From Nocardioides sp. WS12 (GTDB taxonomy: Bacteria; Actinomycetota; Actinomycetes; Propionibacteriales; Nocardioidaceae): DNA of 64,000 nucleotides. This document shows, piece by piece, positions 46,732 through 54,299 of the stretch. Each line of letters begins with the position of its first letter. The first letter of the stretch is position 1. The notes under the pieces were generated by a model. It did no database searches. It was not told the origin of the DNA and was given only the letters and a program-made list of their open reading frames with translations. The stretch covers positions 1,860,001-1,924,000 of the forward strand of contig NZ_CP053928.1 in NCBI RefSeq assembly GCF_014108865.1, written 5' to 3'. Both the position numbers and the translations under genes were made by a program.

Positions 46732-48132
46732 TCCCGTCTGGTCGCGGGCATCCGAGCGTGGATCCGCGACGCGCCTGCCGGCGCCCAGCTGCCCTCGACC
46801 CGTCAACTCGTCGCTGAGTACGCCGCCAGCCCGGTCACCGTCCAGAAGGCACTGCGCCGCCTGGCGGCCGAGGGGCTGCTCGAGACGCGTCCCGGCGTCG
46901 GCACGTTCGTCCGCACGGTGCGTCCCAGTCGCGGACCAGACTTCGGCTGGCAGAGCGCCGCACTGCGCACCCCCCGGTCCGTGATCCCGCGCATCGCCGG
47001 ACCGCTGCAGACCGCGCCACCCGGAGCGCAGGCCCTGCACGCGGGCTATCCCGGTCCGGACCTGCTGCCCGAGCGGCTGGTGCGCGCCGCGCTGGGTCGG
47101 GCCGCTCGGGGCGCCGCGGCGACCTCGCGGCCGCCCTCGGCAGGCCTGCAGGAACTGCGTGCCTGGTTCGCGGCCGAGCTGGCCACGTCGACCCGGCAGG
47201 ACCTCGCGCCCGTGACCGCCAATGACGTGGTGATCGCGCCCGGTAGTCAGAGCGCGCTCTCCTCGATCTTCCGCGCTCTGGTCGCCCCGGGACAGGCGCT
47301 GCTGGTCGAGTCACCGACCTACTGGGGCGCGATCCAGGCGGCCCATCAGGCCGGCGTCGAGCCCGTACCGGTGCCGGTGGCCAGCGACGGCACCGGCCCC
47401 GACCCCGAGGAGCTCGATCGGTCCTTCCGTGAGACCGGCGCCCGGGCGTTCTACGCCCAGCCCAACTACGCCAACCCGACGGGCGCCCAATGGAGCCTCG
47501 CCCGGGCCGAGGAGATCCTCGACGTGGTCCGCGCCCACGGAGCCTTCGTGGTCGACGACGACTGGGCGCACGACTTCGGCATCGACACGGACCCGCGCCC
47601 GCTCGCCGCCCTCGACGACGGTGGCCACGTGGTCTACCTGCGCTCGCTCACCAAGAGCATGTCGCCGAGCATCCGCGTCGCCGCCGTGATCGCGCGTGGA
47701 CCGGCGCGGGACCGGATCCTGGCCGACCGGGCGGCGGAGTCGATGTACGTCAGCGGCCTGCTCCAGCAGGCCGCGCTCGATGTCGTGTCCGACCCCGGCT
47801 GGCGGACCCACCTGCGCCGGTTGCGCGAGCAACTCCGTGACCGCCGCGGCCTGCTGGTCGACAGCCTCCGCGCCCACGCACCCGAGCTGCAACTCGACCT
47901 GGTGCCACCCGGCGGCCTCCACCTGTGGTGCCGGCTCCCGGACGGTACCGACGTCGATCGGCTGGTCCGTGACTGTGCCAACGAAGGGGTCTGGATCTCC
48001 TCGGGGGACGAGTGGTTCCCGGCCGAGCCGTCGGGTCCGCACCTGCGGTTGACGTTCATCGGACCGGACCCGGCCGGCTATCCGGATGCGGTGAGGACGA
48101 TCGCGCGGATGCTGGCTGCGCAGGGGTCCTAA
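46714..48132 (+). CDS. MocR-type regulator (GntR HTH + aminotransferase domain)
   Basis: A 472-residue chimeric regulator. The N-terminal winged helix is at about 1-70 (QLPSTRQLVAEYAASPVTVQ and LLETRPGVGTFVRT). The rest is a fold-type I aminotransferase domain that binds PLP; the Schiff-base lysine is in YLRSLTKSMSPSIRVAA and the Asp that pairs with the pyridine N is in VVDDDWAHDF. MocR proteins control vitamin B6, GABA or transporter genes; the divergent DMT transporter is the obvious target. ATG at 46714, probably leaderless. Stop overlaps the convergent gene by 4 bp. Confidence 0.92.
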   Translation: MNDDSTSRLVAGIRAWIRDAPAGAQLPSTRQLVAEYAASPVTVQKALRRLAAEGLLETRPGVGTFVRTVRPSRGPDFGWQSAALRTPRSVIPRIAGPLQTAPPGAQALHAGYPGPDLLPERLVRAALGRAARGAAATSRPPSAGLQELRAWFAAELATSTRQDLAPVTANDVVIAPGSQSALSSIFRALVAPGQALLVESPTYWGAIQAAHQAGVEPVPVPVASDGTGPDPEELDRSFRETGARAFYAQPNYANPTGAQWSLARAEEILDVVRAHGAFVVDDDWAHDFGIDTDPRPLAALDDGGHVVYLRSLTKSMSPSIRVAAVIARGPARDRILADRAAESMYVSGLLQQAALDVVSDPGWRTHLRRLREQLRDRRGLLVDSLRAHAPELQLDLVPPGGLHLWCRLPDGTDVDRLVRDCANEGVWISSGDEWFPAEPSGPHLRLTFIGPDPAGYPDAVRTIARMLAAQGS

Positions 48133-48860
48133 GCGGCCGGGTCGTTGCCGCGGTCGGCGTTCAGCACCGCGATCTTCTGCCAGATCTTTCGCTCCAGTGA
48201 CACGGTGAGCGTTTCGATGGTGCTGACCGTGTCGAGCACGATCGGGTCGCGCGACTCCTCCGCACACAGCGCCGCAGTCTTGCCGATCAGGCTCAGCAGT
48301 TCCGAGCAGTAGTCGAGGTAGTGCTCCAGCTGTTCCTTTGTGGTCAGCTCCATGTCGATGCTCTCGGTGGTGCTGCGGAACGTCTCGCGCAGCCGCTCGG
48401 GATCCTTGGTCAACTGGTGCATGTCGACGATGTGCGCGAGCGAACGGAGCCGGTGCAACAAGGTGAGCAGGCGTTGGCGCTGGAGGCGCTCGGGCACCGA
48501 GTAGAGGAACCAGATCGCGATCGCCGCGAAGACCAGGTCGTTGACGCCGCTCTCCAGGACGGGAAGCCACTCGAGCCCGGAGTCGGGTGCGTCCATGGCC
48601 GCTGAGCGCACGGCGAGCACCATCACGCTGAAGGCGACGAGGATGACCAGGATGATGCCGAAGCGGGACAGGCTGGCCAGCCAGGCCCGCCGGCCCCGGA
48701 CCGCCCTGGTCGACTCCTTGACCTCGTCGACCACCCCGGCGAGCTCGCCGACGACCTTGCGCAGCCCGCGATTCCTGAACCGCGCGTCGATGCGGCGCTC
48801 CAGTTGCTGAACGGTGTCGAGCACCGCTTCCGGGTTGACCCTGTCGTAGGAGTACTCCAC
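48129..48860 (-). CDS. Membrane protein of unknown function
   Basis: A 243-residue protein. After an N-terminal amphipathic helix region (DTVQQLERRIDARFRN) there are two membrane helices (FGIILVILVAFSVMVLAV and VFAAIAIWFLYSVP), then a largely helical cytoplasmic C-terminus of about 110 residues without catalytic motifs. GTG at 48860 is chosen because TAGGCT lies 7 bases upstream. Not recognised as a named family. Divergent from rlmC over 23 bases. Confidence 0.7.
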   Translation of the reverse strand: MEYSYDRVNPEAVLDTVQQLERRIDARFRNRGLRKVVGELAGVVDEVKESTRAVRGRRAWLASLSRFGIILVILVAFSVMVLAVRSAAMDAPDSGLEWLPVLESGVNDLVFAAIAIWFLYSVPERLQRQRLLTLLHRLRSLAHIVDMHQLTKDPERLRETFRSTTESIDMELTTKEQLEHYLDYCSELLSLIGKTAALCAEESRDPIVLDTVSTIETLTVSLERKIWQKIAVLNADRGNDPAA

Positions 48861-48867
48861 GCGCCGC

Positions 48868-48877
48868 AGCCTACGAT
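48868..48877. promoter_or_regulatory. Overlapping divergent -10 elements (bidirectional promoter)
   Basis: TAGGCT on the minus strand (48868-48873) and TACGAT on the plus strand (48872-48877) share the self-complementary TA. Each is 6-7 bases from a start codon, 48860 leftward and 48884 rightward. Confidence 0.55.
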
Positions 48878-48883
48878 GACGCC

Positions 48884-50080
48884 ATGGTTCTCGCCGTGCT
48901 CGACTGCGCACATTTCACGGCGGGGGAGTGCCGGTCGTGCACATGGCTCGGTCGTGCGTACGACGACCAGCTGGCCACGAAGGACACCGCAGTCCAGTCG
49001 CTGCTGGGTGCGGCACACGGAGCCGACGGACTCGTCTGGGACCCGCCCGTGGCCAGCCGCCCGGACGGCTTCCGCAACAAGGCGAAGATGGTCGTCGCCG
49101 GCACCGCAGAGGCGCCGACACTCGGCATTCTCGACCCGACCGGGAAGGGCGTCGACCTGCGCGACTGCGCCCTGCACACGCCCGGAATCATGGCGGCGCT
49201 GCCGCACCTCGCGGCGTTCGTGACGCGCGCCGAACTGGCACCGTACGACGTGGCCTCGGACCTGCCGGTGGCGCAGCGCGGGGAGCTCAAGCACCTGCTG
49301 GTGACCGAGTCGCCCGACGGTGAACTGATGGTGCGCTTCGTCGCACGCTCCACGAGTACCGAGGCGCGGATCCGCAAGCACCTGCCCTGGCTGCAGGAGC
49401 AGTTGCCGCACCTGCGGGTGGCGACGCTCAATGTCCAGCCGGACCACCGGGCAGTTCTCGAGGGCGAGCGCGAGGTCGTGCTGACCGACGCTGACACGTT
49501 GCCGATGCGTCTCAACGACGTGACCCTGCACCTGCGTCCGCGCAGCTTCTTCCAGACCAACACCGATGTCGCGTCGGCGCTCTACCAGGAGGCGCGGTCG
49601 TGGGTGGCTGCTCTGGCGCCGACCCGCGTCGTCGACCTGTACTGCGGTGTCGGCGGCTTCGCGCTGCACCTGGCGGCTGAGGGTCGGGAAGTGACCGGGA
49701 TCGAGATCAGCGCCGACGCGATCGCCAGCGCGGAGCGCTCACGCGACGAGGCCGGCCTGCCCGGCGAACTGCGCTTCGAGGTGGGCGACGCCACCGCGCC
49801 CCAGCACGAGGCCCTGCTCGCCGCAGCCGATCTGGTCGTGGTGAACCCACCGCGCCGCGGCCTCGGCACCGACCTGGCCCGTCGACTCGAGGAGTCCGGT
49901 GCGCGCCACGTCCTCTACTCCAGTTGCAACCCGGAGACCCTGGCGCGCGACCTGGCCGACCTGACGTCGTACCGGCTCGTGAGGGGGCGGCTGCTCGACA
50001 TGTTCCCGCAGACGCCGCTGTCCGAAGTGCTGGTCCTGCTTCAGCGCAACGAGTACGTCGCCAACGAGATGCCGACGTAG
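48884..50080 (+). CDS. rlmC: 23S rRNA (uracil-C5)-methyltransferase RlmC-like
   Basis: A 398-residue RumA/RlmC-family methyltransferase that makes m5U in 23S rRNA. The four cluster cysteines are Cys8, Cys16 and Cys19 (DCAHFTAGECRSC) and Cys95 (RDCALHTPG). The SAM motif is VVDLYCGVGGFALHLA and the catalytic cysteine is Cys348 (YSSCNPETLARDL). Length and lack of a TRAM domain match RlmC (U747 in E. coli numbering), not RlmD. Probably leaderless. Its last 40 bases overlap the convergent trhA gene. Confidence 0.9.
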   Translation: MVLAVLDCAHFTAGECRSCTWLGRAYDDQLATKDTAVQSLLGAAHGADGLVWDPPVASRPDGFRNKAKMVVAGTAEAPTLGILDPTGKGVDLRDCALHTPGIMAALPHLAAFVTRAELAPYDVASDLPVAQRGELKHLLVTESPDGELMVRFVARSTSTEARIRKHLPWLQEQLPHLRVATLNVQPDHRAVLEGEREVVLTDADTLPMRLNDVTLHLRPRSFFQTNTDVASALYQEARSWVAALAPTRVVDLYCGVGGFALHLAAEGREVTGIEISADAIASAERSRDEAGLPGELRFEVGDATAPQHEALLAAADLVVVNPPRRGLGTDLARRLEESGARHVLYSSCNPETLARDLADLTSYRLVRGRLLDMFPQTPLSEVLVLLQRNEYVANEMPT

Positions 50081-50781
50081 TGCGTCACGAACGCGGCGAT
50101 CGTGAAGCCGTGGAACACCTCGTGGAAGCCGAACACGCGGGGCGAGGGGTTCGGCCACTGGAAGCCGTAGACCAGGCCGCCCACGGTGTAGAGCGCGCCG
50201 CCGGTCGCGATGAGGACGAAGATCGCGATGCCGACGCCGAGGCCGAGGGCGGTCGCGCCGTCGTAGAACGCGGGCAGGAAGAACAGTGCGGCCCAGCCCA
50301 TCGCGATGTAGATCGGCGCCGACAGCCAACGCGGCGCCGACGGCCAGAGCACCTTGAACGCGATCCCGAGCAGGGCGCTGGTCCACGCGGTGGTGAGCAG
50401 GATGACCTGGGCGGATCCGTCGAGAAGGATGAGCGCAAACGGCGTGTAGGAGCCGGCGATGAACAAGAAGATGTTCGAGTGGTCGATCCGGTTGAGGATC
50501 CTCCACACCTTTGGCGACCAGGTGCCGCGGTGGTAGAGCGCCGAGCAGCCGAACAGCAGCATCGCCGACGACACGAAGAAGATCGACCCCACGCGCGTCG
50601 AGGCGGTCGGTGACAGGCAGATCAGCACGATGCCGGCGGCGAGGACCAGGGGCGTCGAGGCGAGGTGGATCCACCCGCGCAGCTTCGGTTTGACGTCCGC
50701 GAGGGTCTCGCTGATGGTCTCCGTGATGGCGTCGAGGCGTGCCAGGGCCTTTTCGCTCGAATCATGGAAGGCCTGGCTCAT
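50041..50781 (-). CDS. Hemolysin III family (PAQR) membrane protein
   Basis: A 246-residue seven-helix protein of the TrhA/YqfA hemolysin III group. The conserved metal-site features are SALYHRG, RIDHSNIFLFIAGSYTP and the C-terminal HEVFHGFTIAAFVTHY. Bacterial members affect membrane lipid homeostasis; the name hemolysin is historical. It ends 40 bp inside rlmC on the opposite strand, so the two messages are antisense there. A large hairpin separates it from the AIM24 gene. Confidence 0.92.
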   Translation of the reverse strand: MSQAFHDSSEKALARLDAITETISETLADVKPKLRGWIHLASTPLVLAAGIVLICLSPTASTRVGSIFFVSSAMLLFGCSALYHRGTWSPKVWRILNRIDHSNIFLFIAGSYTPFALILLDGSAQVILLTTAWTSALLGIAFKVLWPSAPRWLSAPIYIAMGWAALFFLPAFYDGATALGLGVGIAIFVLIATGGALYTVGGLVYGFQWPNPSPRVFGFHEVFHGFTIAAFVTHYVGISLATYSLR

Positions 50782-50813
50782 GGGGTCGAGCCTACTGGCC
50801 CTTGGTGAAACAG

Positions 50814-50857
50814 GCGGCGGCCGGATGGACGTGACTTCACGCTCATCCGGCCGCCGC
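50814..50857 (-). terminator. Terminator hairpin after the AIM24 gene
   Basis: A perfect 14-bp stem (GCGGCGGCCGGATG at 50814-50827 with its complement at 50844-50857) is extended inside by CGTGA/TCACG. On the minus strand it is followed by CTGTTTC. Confidence 0.75.
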
Positions 50858-50859
50858 GA

Positions 50860-50877
50860 ATCCTCCGATCGGAGGAT
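50860..50877. repeat. 18-bp perfect palindrome next to the terminator
   Basis: ATCCTCCGATCGGAGGAT lies between the AIM24 stop and the terminator hairpin and may form a second hairpin of the same termination region. Confidence 0.6.
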
Positions 50878-50882
50878 GTACC

Positions 50883-52010
50883 TCAGTGCGTGTGCGGTGG
50901 TACGACGCCGCCTTCCGACGGCTGCACGATCACGAAGCCCTGGCCGCTGAACGCGACCTGGAACGCCTCGCCCGAACCGCGGCCGATCAGGGCGCCGGCG
51001 GTGAACGAGGACTTGATCGACGTCTGCAGGTGCACCGACCAGGCCACGAGGGCCTGGGCGTCGGCGAACGTCGGCGCCTCGGCGGCGTTCAACACGACCG
51101 GCTGACCGTCGGTCGTGATGGCCACCCAGCCGGTCCCGCGCAGTGTCGTGTTGAACAGGCCGCCCGCGGCGATGCTGCCGCCCTTGACCCGCTCGACGTT
51201 CCAGTCGAGGGTGGCAGAGAACGCCAGCACGTTGGTGCCGCTGACGGACAGGCCGCTGTTGTTGAGGTGCAGGATGTGCACCTCGTGGCCGCCGTCGGCG
51301 AGGAACACGTCGCCCTGGCCCTCGACCCGCATGAGGGACAGGCCCTCACCGGTGAACGCCTTCTTCAGGAACTTGGCCGCGCCGCCGCCCTGGTAGTTGA
51401 AGCCGACATTGCCCTGGTAGGCGACCATCGCGCCCTGCTTGGCCATGAAGGGTTCGACCACACGGACGCGGAGCATCCGCTTGTTCTGCAGGCTGGCGCC
51501 GACGCCGTCCTTCTCGCTGAACCGGCCGTCGATCAGCTCGCCGGTGATGCCGGCGAAGGCGTCGCCGTACGGCTGGCCGTTCATCGGCTGGCCGACCGGC
51601 TGGCCGCCCATCGGCTGGCCGACCGGCTGGGCCTGCACGGGTTGGGCCTGCTGGGCCGCCCACTGCTGGGCGGGGTCGGGCTGGGCGGCCATCTGCTGGG
51701 TCGCCATCGGCTGCTCGGCCACGGGCTCGGCGGACTGCGCCGCCCACTGGTCGGCGGCGGGCTGCTCGGCCACGGGCTCGGCGGACATCGAGTCACCCGT
51801 CGACTCGCCCATCGACTCGCCCATTGACTCGGACGAGACGGAACCGCTGTCGGAGGAGTCGCCCTGGGCGGCTCCGGCGTCGGCGGGGGCGTTGACCGGT
51901 GAGGTCGACTGCACTCCCTGGTCAGACACGTGGTCAGTCCACTGGGAGCCGTCCCAGTAGCGGAGCTCGTGGCGACCGGTGGGGTCCGGATGCCAGGCAG
52001 CTGCGGTCAT
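50883..52010 (-). CDS. DUF2510 + AIM24 family protein
   Basis: A 375-residue protein in three parts: a DUF2510 domain (WHPDPTGRHELRYWDGSQW, residues 5-25), a low-complexity region rich in Ser, Glu, Pro, Gln and Met with repeats such as VGQPMGGQPVGQPMNGQP (about 35-150), and an AIM24 / TIGR00266 domain (about 155-375; VAYQGNVGFNYQGGG, GEGLSLMRVEGQGDVFLADG). The AIM24 beta-barrel has no known enzymatic function. Start is the ATG at 52010 with GAGAGGG upstream; an in-frame extension is rejected. Confidence 0.87.
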   Translation of the reverse strand: MTAAAWHPDPTGRHELRYWDGSQWTDHVSDQGVQSTSPVNAPADAGAAQGDSSDSGSVSSESMGESMGESTGDSMSAEPVAEQPAADQWAAQSAEPVAEQPMATQQMAAQPDPAQQWAAQQAQPVQAQPVGQPMGGQPVGQPMNGQPYGDAFAGITGELIDGRFSEKDGVGASLQNKRMLRVRVVEPFMAKQGAMVAYQGNVGFNYQGGGAAKFLKKAFTGEGLSLMRVEGQGDVFLADGGHEVHILHLNNSGLSVSGTNVLAFSATLDWNVERVKGGSIAAGGLFNTTLRGTGWVAITTDGQPVVLNAAEAPTFADAQALVAWSVHLQTSIKSSFTAGALIGRGSGEAFQVAFSGQGFVIVQPSEGGVVPPHTH

Positions 52011-52173
52011 CGTCGTCGTCCCTCTCTTGAAGTTCCAGGGCGCGAGCCCTCTCGAAGTGCTGGCGTGGAGCCGAGTTGCTCCCACCCCATCGTGCCCATC
52101 GTGTCAGCCAGTGGGTTGACCCGAAAGGCCCGGCCACGCGATCCGGTGCTCCCGAGTGAGGGCCGGGGTGGCC

Positions 52174-52179
52174 TACGAT
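52174..52179 (+). promoter_or_regulatory. -10 element TACGAT of uppS
   Basis: TACGAT lies 6 bases before the GTG at 52186. Confidence 0.55.
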
Positions 52180-52185
52180 CGGGTT

Positions 52186-52959
52186 GTGGCGGATTGGAAG
52201 CGTGGCGTGCGCAGGGTGCTCTACCCCGCTTACGAGGCACGCATGCTTCGCCGGATGCCCGGAAACCTGCCCAAACACGTCGGCGTGATGCTCGACGGCA
52301 ACCGGCGCTGGGCCAAGGCCGTGGGCCAGGACACCGCGCACGGGCATCGGGTCGGCGCCGCCAACATCGAGCCGCTCCTGACCTGGTGCGACGAAGTCGG
52401 CATCGAGGTGGTCACGTTGTGGCTGCTCTCCACCGACAATCTCAACCGTCCGGCGCGCGAGCTCGAGCCGCTCCTGGAGATCATCTCCGACGCCGTCGAC
52501 TCGCTCGCCGACCAGCGCCGCTGGCGCCTCCACCCGGTCGGCGCCCTCGACCTGCTGCCCGCCTCGACCGCCGAGCGGCTCAAGGCTGCGGCGGCCGCGA
52601 CCGCCGATGTCGACGGAATGATCGTCAACGTCGCCGTGGCGTACGGCGGGCGCCGCGAGATCGCCGACGCGGTCCGCTCCCTGCTGACCGAGCACGCCGC
52701 CAAGGGCACGCCGCTCGACGAACTCGCGCAGATGATCGACATCGAGCACATCGAGGAACACCTCTACACGAAGGGCCAGCCGGACCCGGACCTCGTGATC
52801 CGCACCTCCGGTGAGCAGCGACTCGGTGGCTTCCTGCTCTGGCAGAGCGCGAAGTCGGAGTTCTACTTCTGCGAGGCGTACTGGCCCGACTTCCGTCGCG
52901 TCGACTTCCTCCGCGCGATCCGGGCCTACGCCCTGCGTGATCGGCGCCACGGCACCTGA
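52186..52959 (+). CDS. uppS: cis-Prenyl transferase (isoprenyl diphosphate synthase)
   Basis: A 257-residue cis-prenyltransferase that extends farnesyl or a longer diphosphate with IPP to make the polyprenyl lipid carrier. The catalytic Asp lies in GVMLDGNRRWAK; other motifs are TLWLLSTDNL, VNVAVAYGGRREIADA, DLVIRTSGEQRLGGFLLWQ and YFCEAYWPDFR. Actinobacteria often hold two such genes, short- and long-chain; which this is cannot be told. GTG at 52186 follows the -10 closely. It may be cotranscribed with the following genes. Confidence 0.93.
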   Translation: MADWKRGVRRVLYPAYEARMLRRMPGNLPKHVGVMLDGNRRWAKAVGQDTAHGHRVGAANIEPLLTWCDEVGIEVVTLWLLSTDNLNRPARELEPLLEIISDAVDSLADQRRWRLHPVGALDLLPASTAERLKAAAAATADVDGMIVNVAVAYGGRREIADAVRSLLTEHAAKGTPLDELAQMIDIEHIEEHLYTKGQPDPDLVIRTSGEQRLGGFLLWQSAKSEFYFCEAYWPDFRRVDFLRAIRAYALRDRRHGT

Positions 52960-53001
52960 GGCCGCGGCTCGACCTCCCGGTCGGGCCGACCAGACGCTCG
53001 T

Positions 53002-53007
53002 TAGGCT
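53002..53007 (+). promoter_or_regulatory. -10 element TAGGCT of the siderophore-interacting protein gene
   Basis: TAGGCT lies 7 bases before the GTG at 53015. Confidence 0.5.
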
Positions 53008-53014
53008 CGAGGCC

Positions 53015-53821
53015 GTGAGCACCACGCCCCCCGCGCCACCGGTGAAGCCGGCCAAAGCACCGCAACCGGTCACGCTGCTGACCGTCGAGGGCAAGGAACA
53101 GCTCAGCCCCGGCATGGTGCGGATCCGCTTCAGCGGCGACCTCGCGGCCTTCGAGGGTGTCGACTGGACCGACCGCTACATGAAGTTCATCTTCGGCGAC
53201 CCCGCGCTCCTCGCGCAGGGGGAGCGCCCGACCATGCGCACCTACAGCGTGATCGCGCCCGACGTGGCCGCCGGCACGCTCGCGGTCGACTTCGTGGTCC
53301 ACGGCGACGAGGGCGTCGCCGGTCCGTGGGCGACCGCAGCGAAGCCGGGCGACACCATCAACGTCAAGGGACCGAACGGCGCCTACGCCCCGGACCCCGA
53401 CGCCGACTGGCACCTGTTCGCCGGCGACGAGGCAGCGATCCCCGCGATCCGGCAGTCGCTGGCGGCCCTGGCGGCCGATGCTCAGGGGTACGTCGTGTTG
53501 CAGGTCGACGGGCCGCCGTACCAGCAGGAGGTGGCGACGCCCGCGGGCATCGAACTGACCTGGCTGCACCGCACCGACGACGCGCACCCCGGCCTGGCCG
53601 ACGCCGTCCGCGCCCTGCCGTGGCGCGAAGGCCGCGTCCACGCGTTCGTGCACGGTGAGGCCCAGGCCGTGATGCACGAGATCCGGCCGTACCTGTTCAA
53701 GGAGCGCGCGGTGCCGCGCGCCGACGTCTCCATCTCCGGCTATTGGCGCCAGGGCCGCACTGAGGAGTCCTTCCGCGACTGGAAGGCCGCGCTCGCGCGC
53801 GCCGAGGAGAGTCAGGCATGA
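53015..53821 (+). CDS. Siderophore-interacting protein (NADPH ferric-siderophore reductase)
   Basis: A 268-residue FAD-binding reductase. The flavin site is RTYSVIAPDVAAGTLAVDFV, the ordering LFAGDEAAIPAIRQSL follows, and the C-terminal ISGYWRQGRTEESFRDWK is the signature of the SIP family, which releases iron from siderophores in the cytoplasm. GTG at 53015; the open frame upstream overlaps uppS and is rejected. The stop overlaps the DUF3817 start by 4 bases. No siderophore cluster is next to it. Confidence 0.92.
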   Translation: MSTTPPAPPVKPAKAPQPVTLLTVEGKEQLSPGMVRIRFSGDLAAFEGVDWTDRYMKFIFGDPALLAQGERPTMRTYSVIAPDVAAGTLAVDFVVHGDEGVAGPWATAAKPGDTINVKGPNGAYAPDPDADWHLFAGDEAAIPAIRQSLAALAADAQGYVVLQVDGPPYQQEVATPAGIELTWLHRTDDAHPGLADAVRALPWREGRVHAFVHGEAQAVMHEIRPYLFKERAVPRADVSISGYWRQGRTEESFRDWKAALARAEESQA

Positions 53822-54264
53822 ACCCCACCCGCTTGTTCCGCACCGTTGCGATCGCCGAGGCGATCACCTGGACCGGCCTGCTGTTCGGCATGTTCCTCAA
53901 GTACGGCCCCGCTGACAACGAGACTGGCGTGCGCATCTTCGGGATGCTCCACGGTGTTGTCTTCATCGCGTACGGCGTCGGGACGCTGGTCGTGTGGGTC
54001 GACCGCCGCTGGTCGGCCGGGCGCGGACTGCTGGCCCTCGCGGCCGCGATTCCGCCGCTGGCGACGCTGCCGCTGGAGTGGTGGGCCATCCGCAAGGGTT
54101 GGCTCGGTGACACGTGGCGGCTTCCGGCCGGTGCGGGCGCTTCGCTGCCCGACCGCGTGGTCGCCTGGCTGCTGCGCAACCCGCTCCGCGGTGCGGCCGT
54201 CGGCCTCGTTGCCGTCGCGGCACTGACCGGTGTCGCGCTGATGGTGGGCCCGCCGGGTTCCTGA
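53818..54264 (+). CDS. DUF3817 domain membrane protein
   Basis: A 148-residue protein with a DUF3817 domain: LFRTVAIAEAITWTGLLFGM, GMLHGVVFIAYGVGTLVVW and two further helices. This small family resembles membrane proteins with helical hairpins and lacks a known function. It overlaps the SIP gene by 4 bases (ATGA), so a joint role with iron-reductase activity is possible but unproven. Confidence 0.85.
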   Translation: MNPTRLFRTVAIAEAITWTGLLFGMFLKYGPADNETGVRIFGMLHGVVFIAYGVGTLVVWVDRRWSAGRGLLALAAAIPPLATLPLEWWAIRKGWLGDTWRLPAGAGASLPDRVVAWLLRNPLRGAAVGLVAVAALTGVALMVGPPGS

Positions 54265-54284
54265 CGGAACCGGTCGTGCGGCGC

Positions 54285-54290
54285 TAGCGT
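54285..54290 (+). promoter_or_regulatory. Possible -10 element TAGCGT of the serpin gene
   Basis: TAGCGT lies 9 bases before the ATG at 54300, a little farther than the leaderless pattern of neighbouring genes. Confidence 0.4.
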
Positions 54291-54299
54291 CGTACCACC

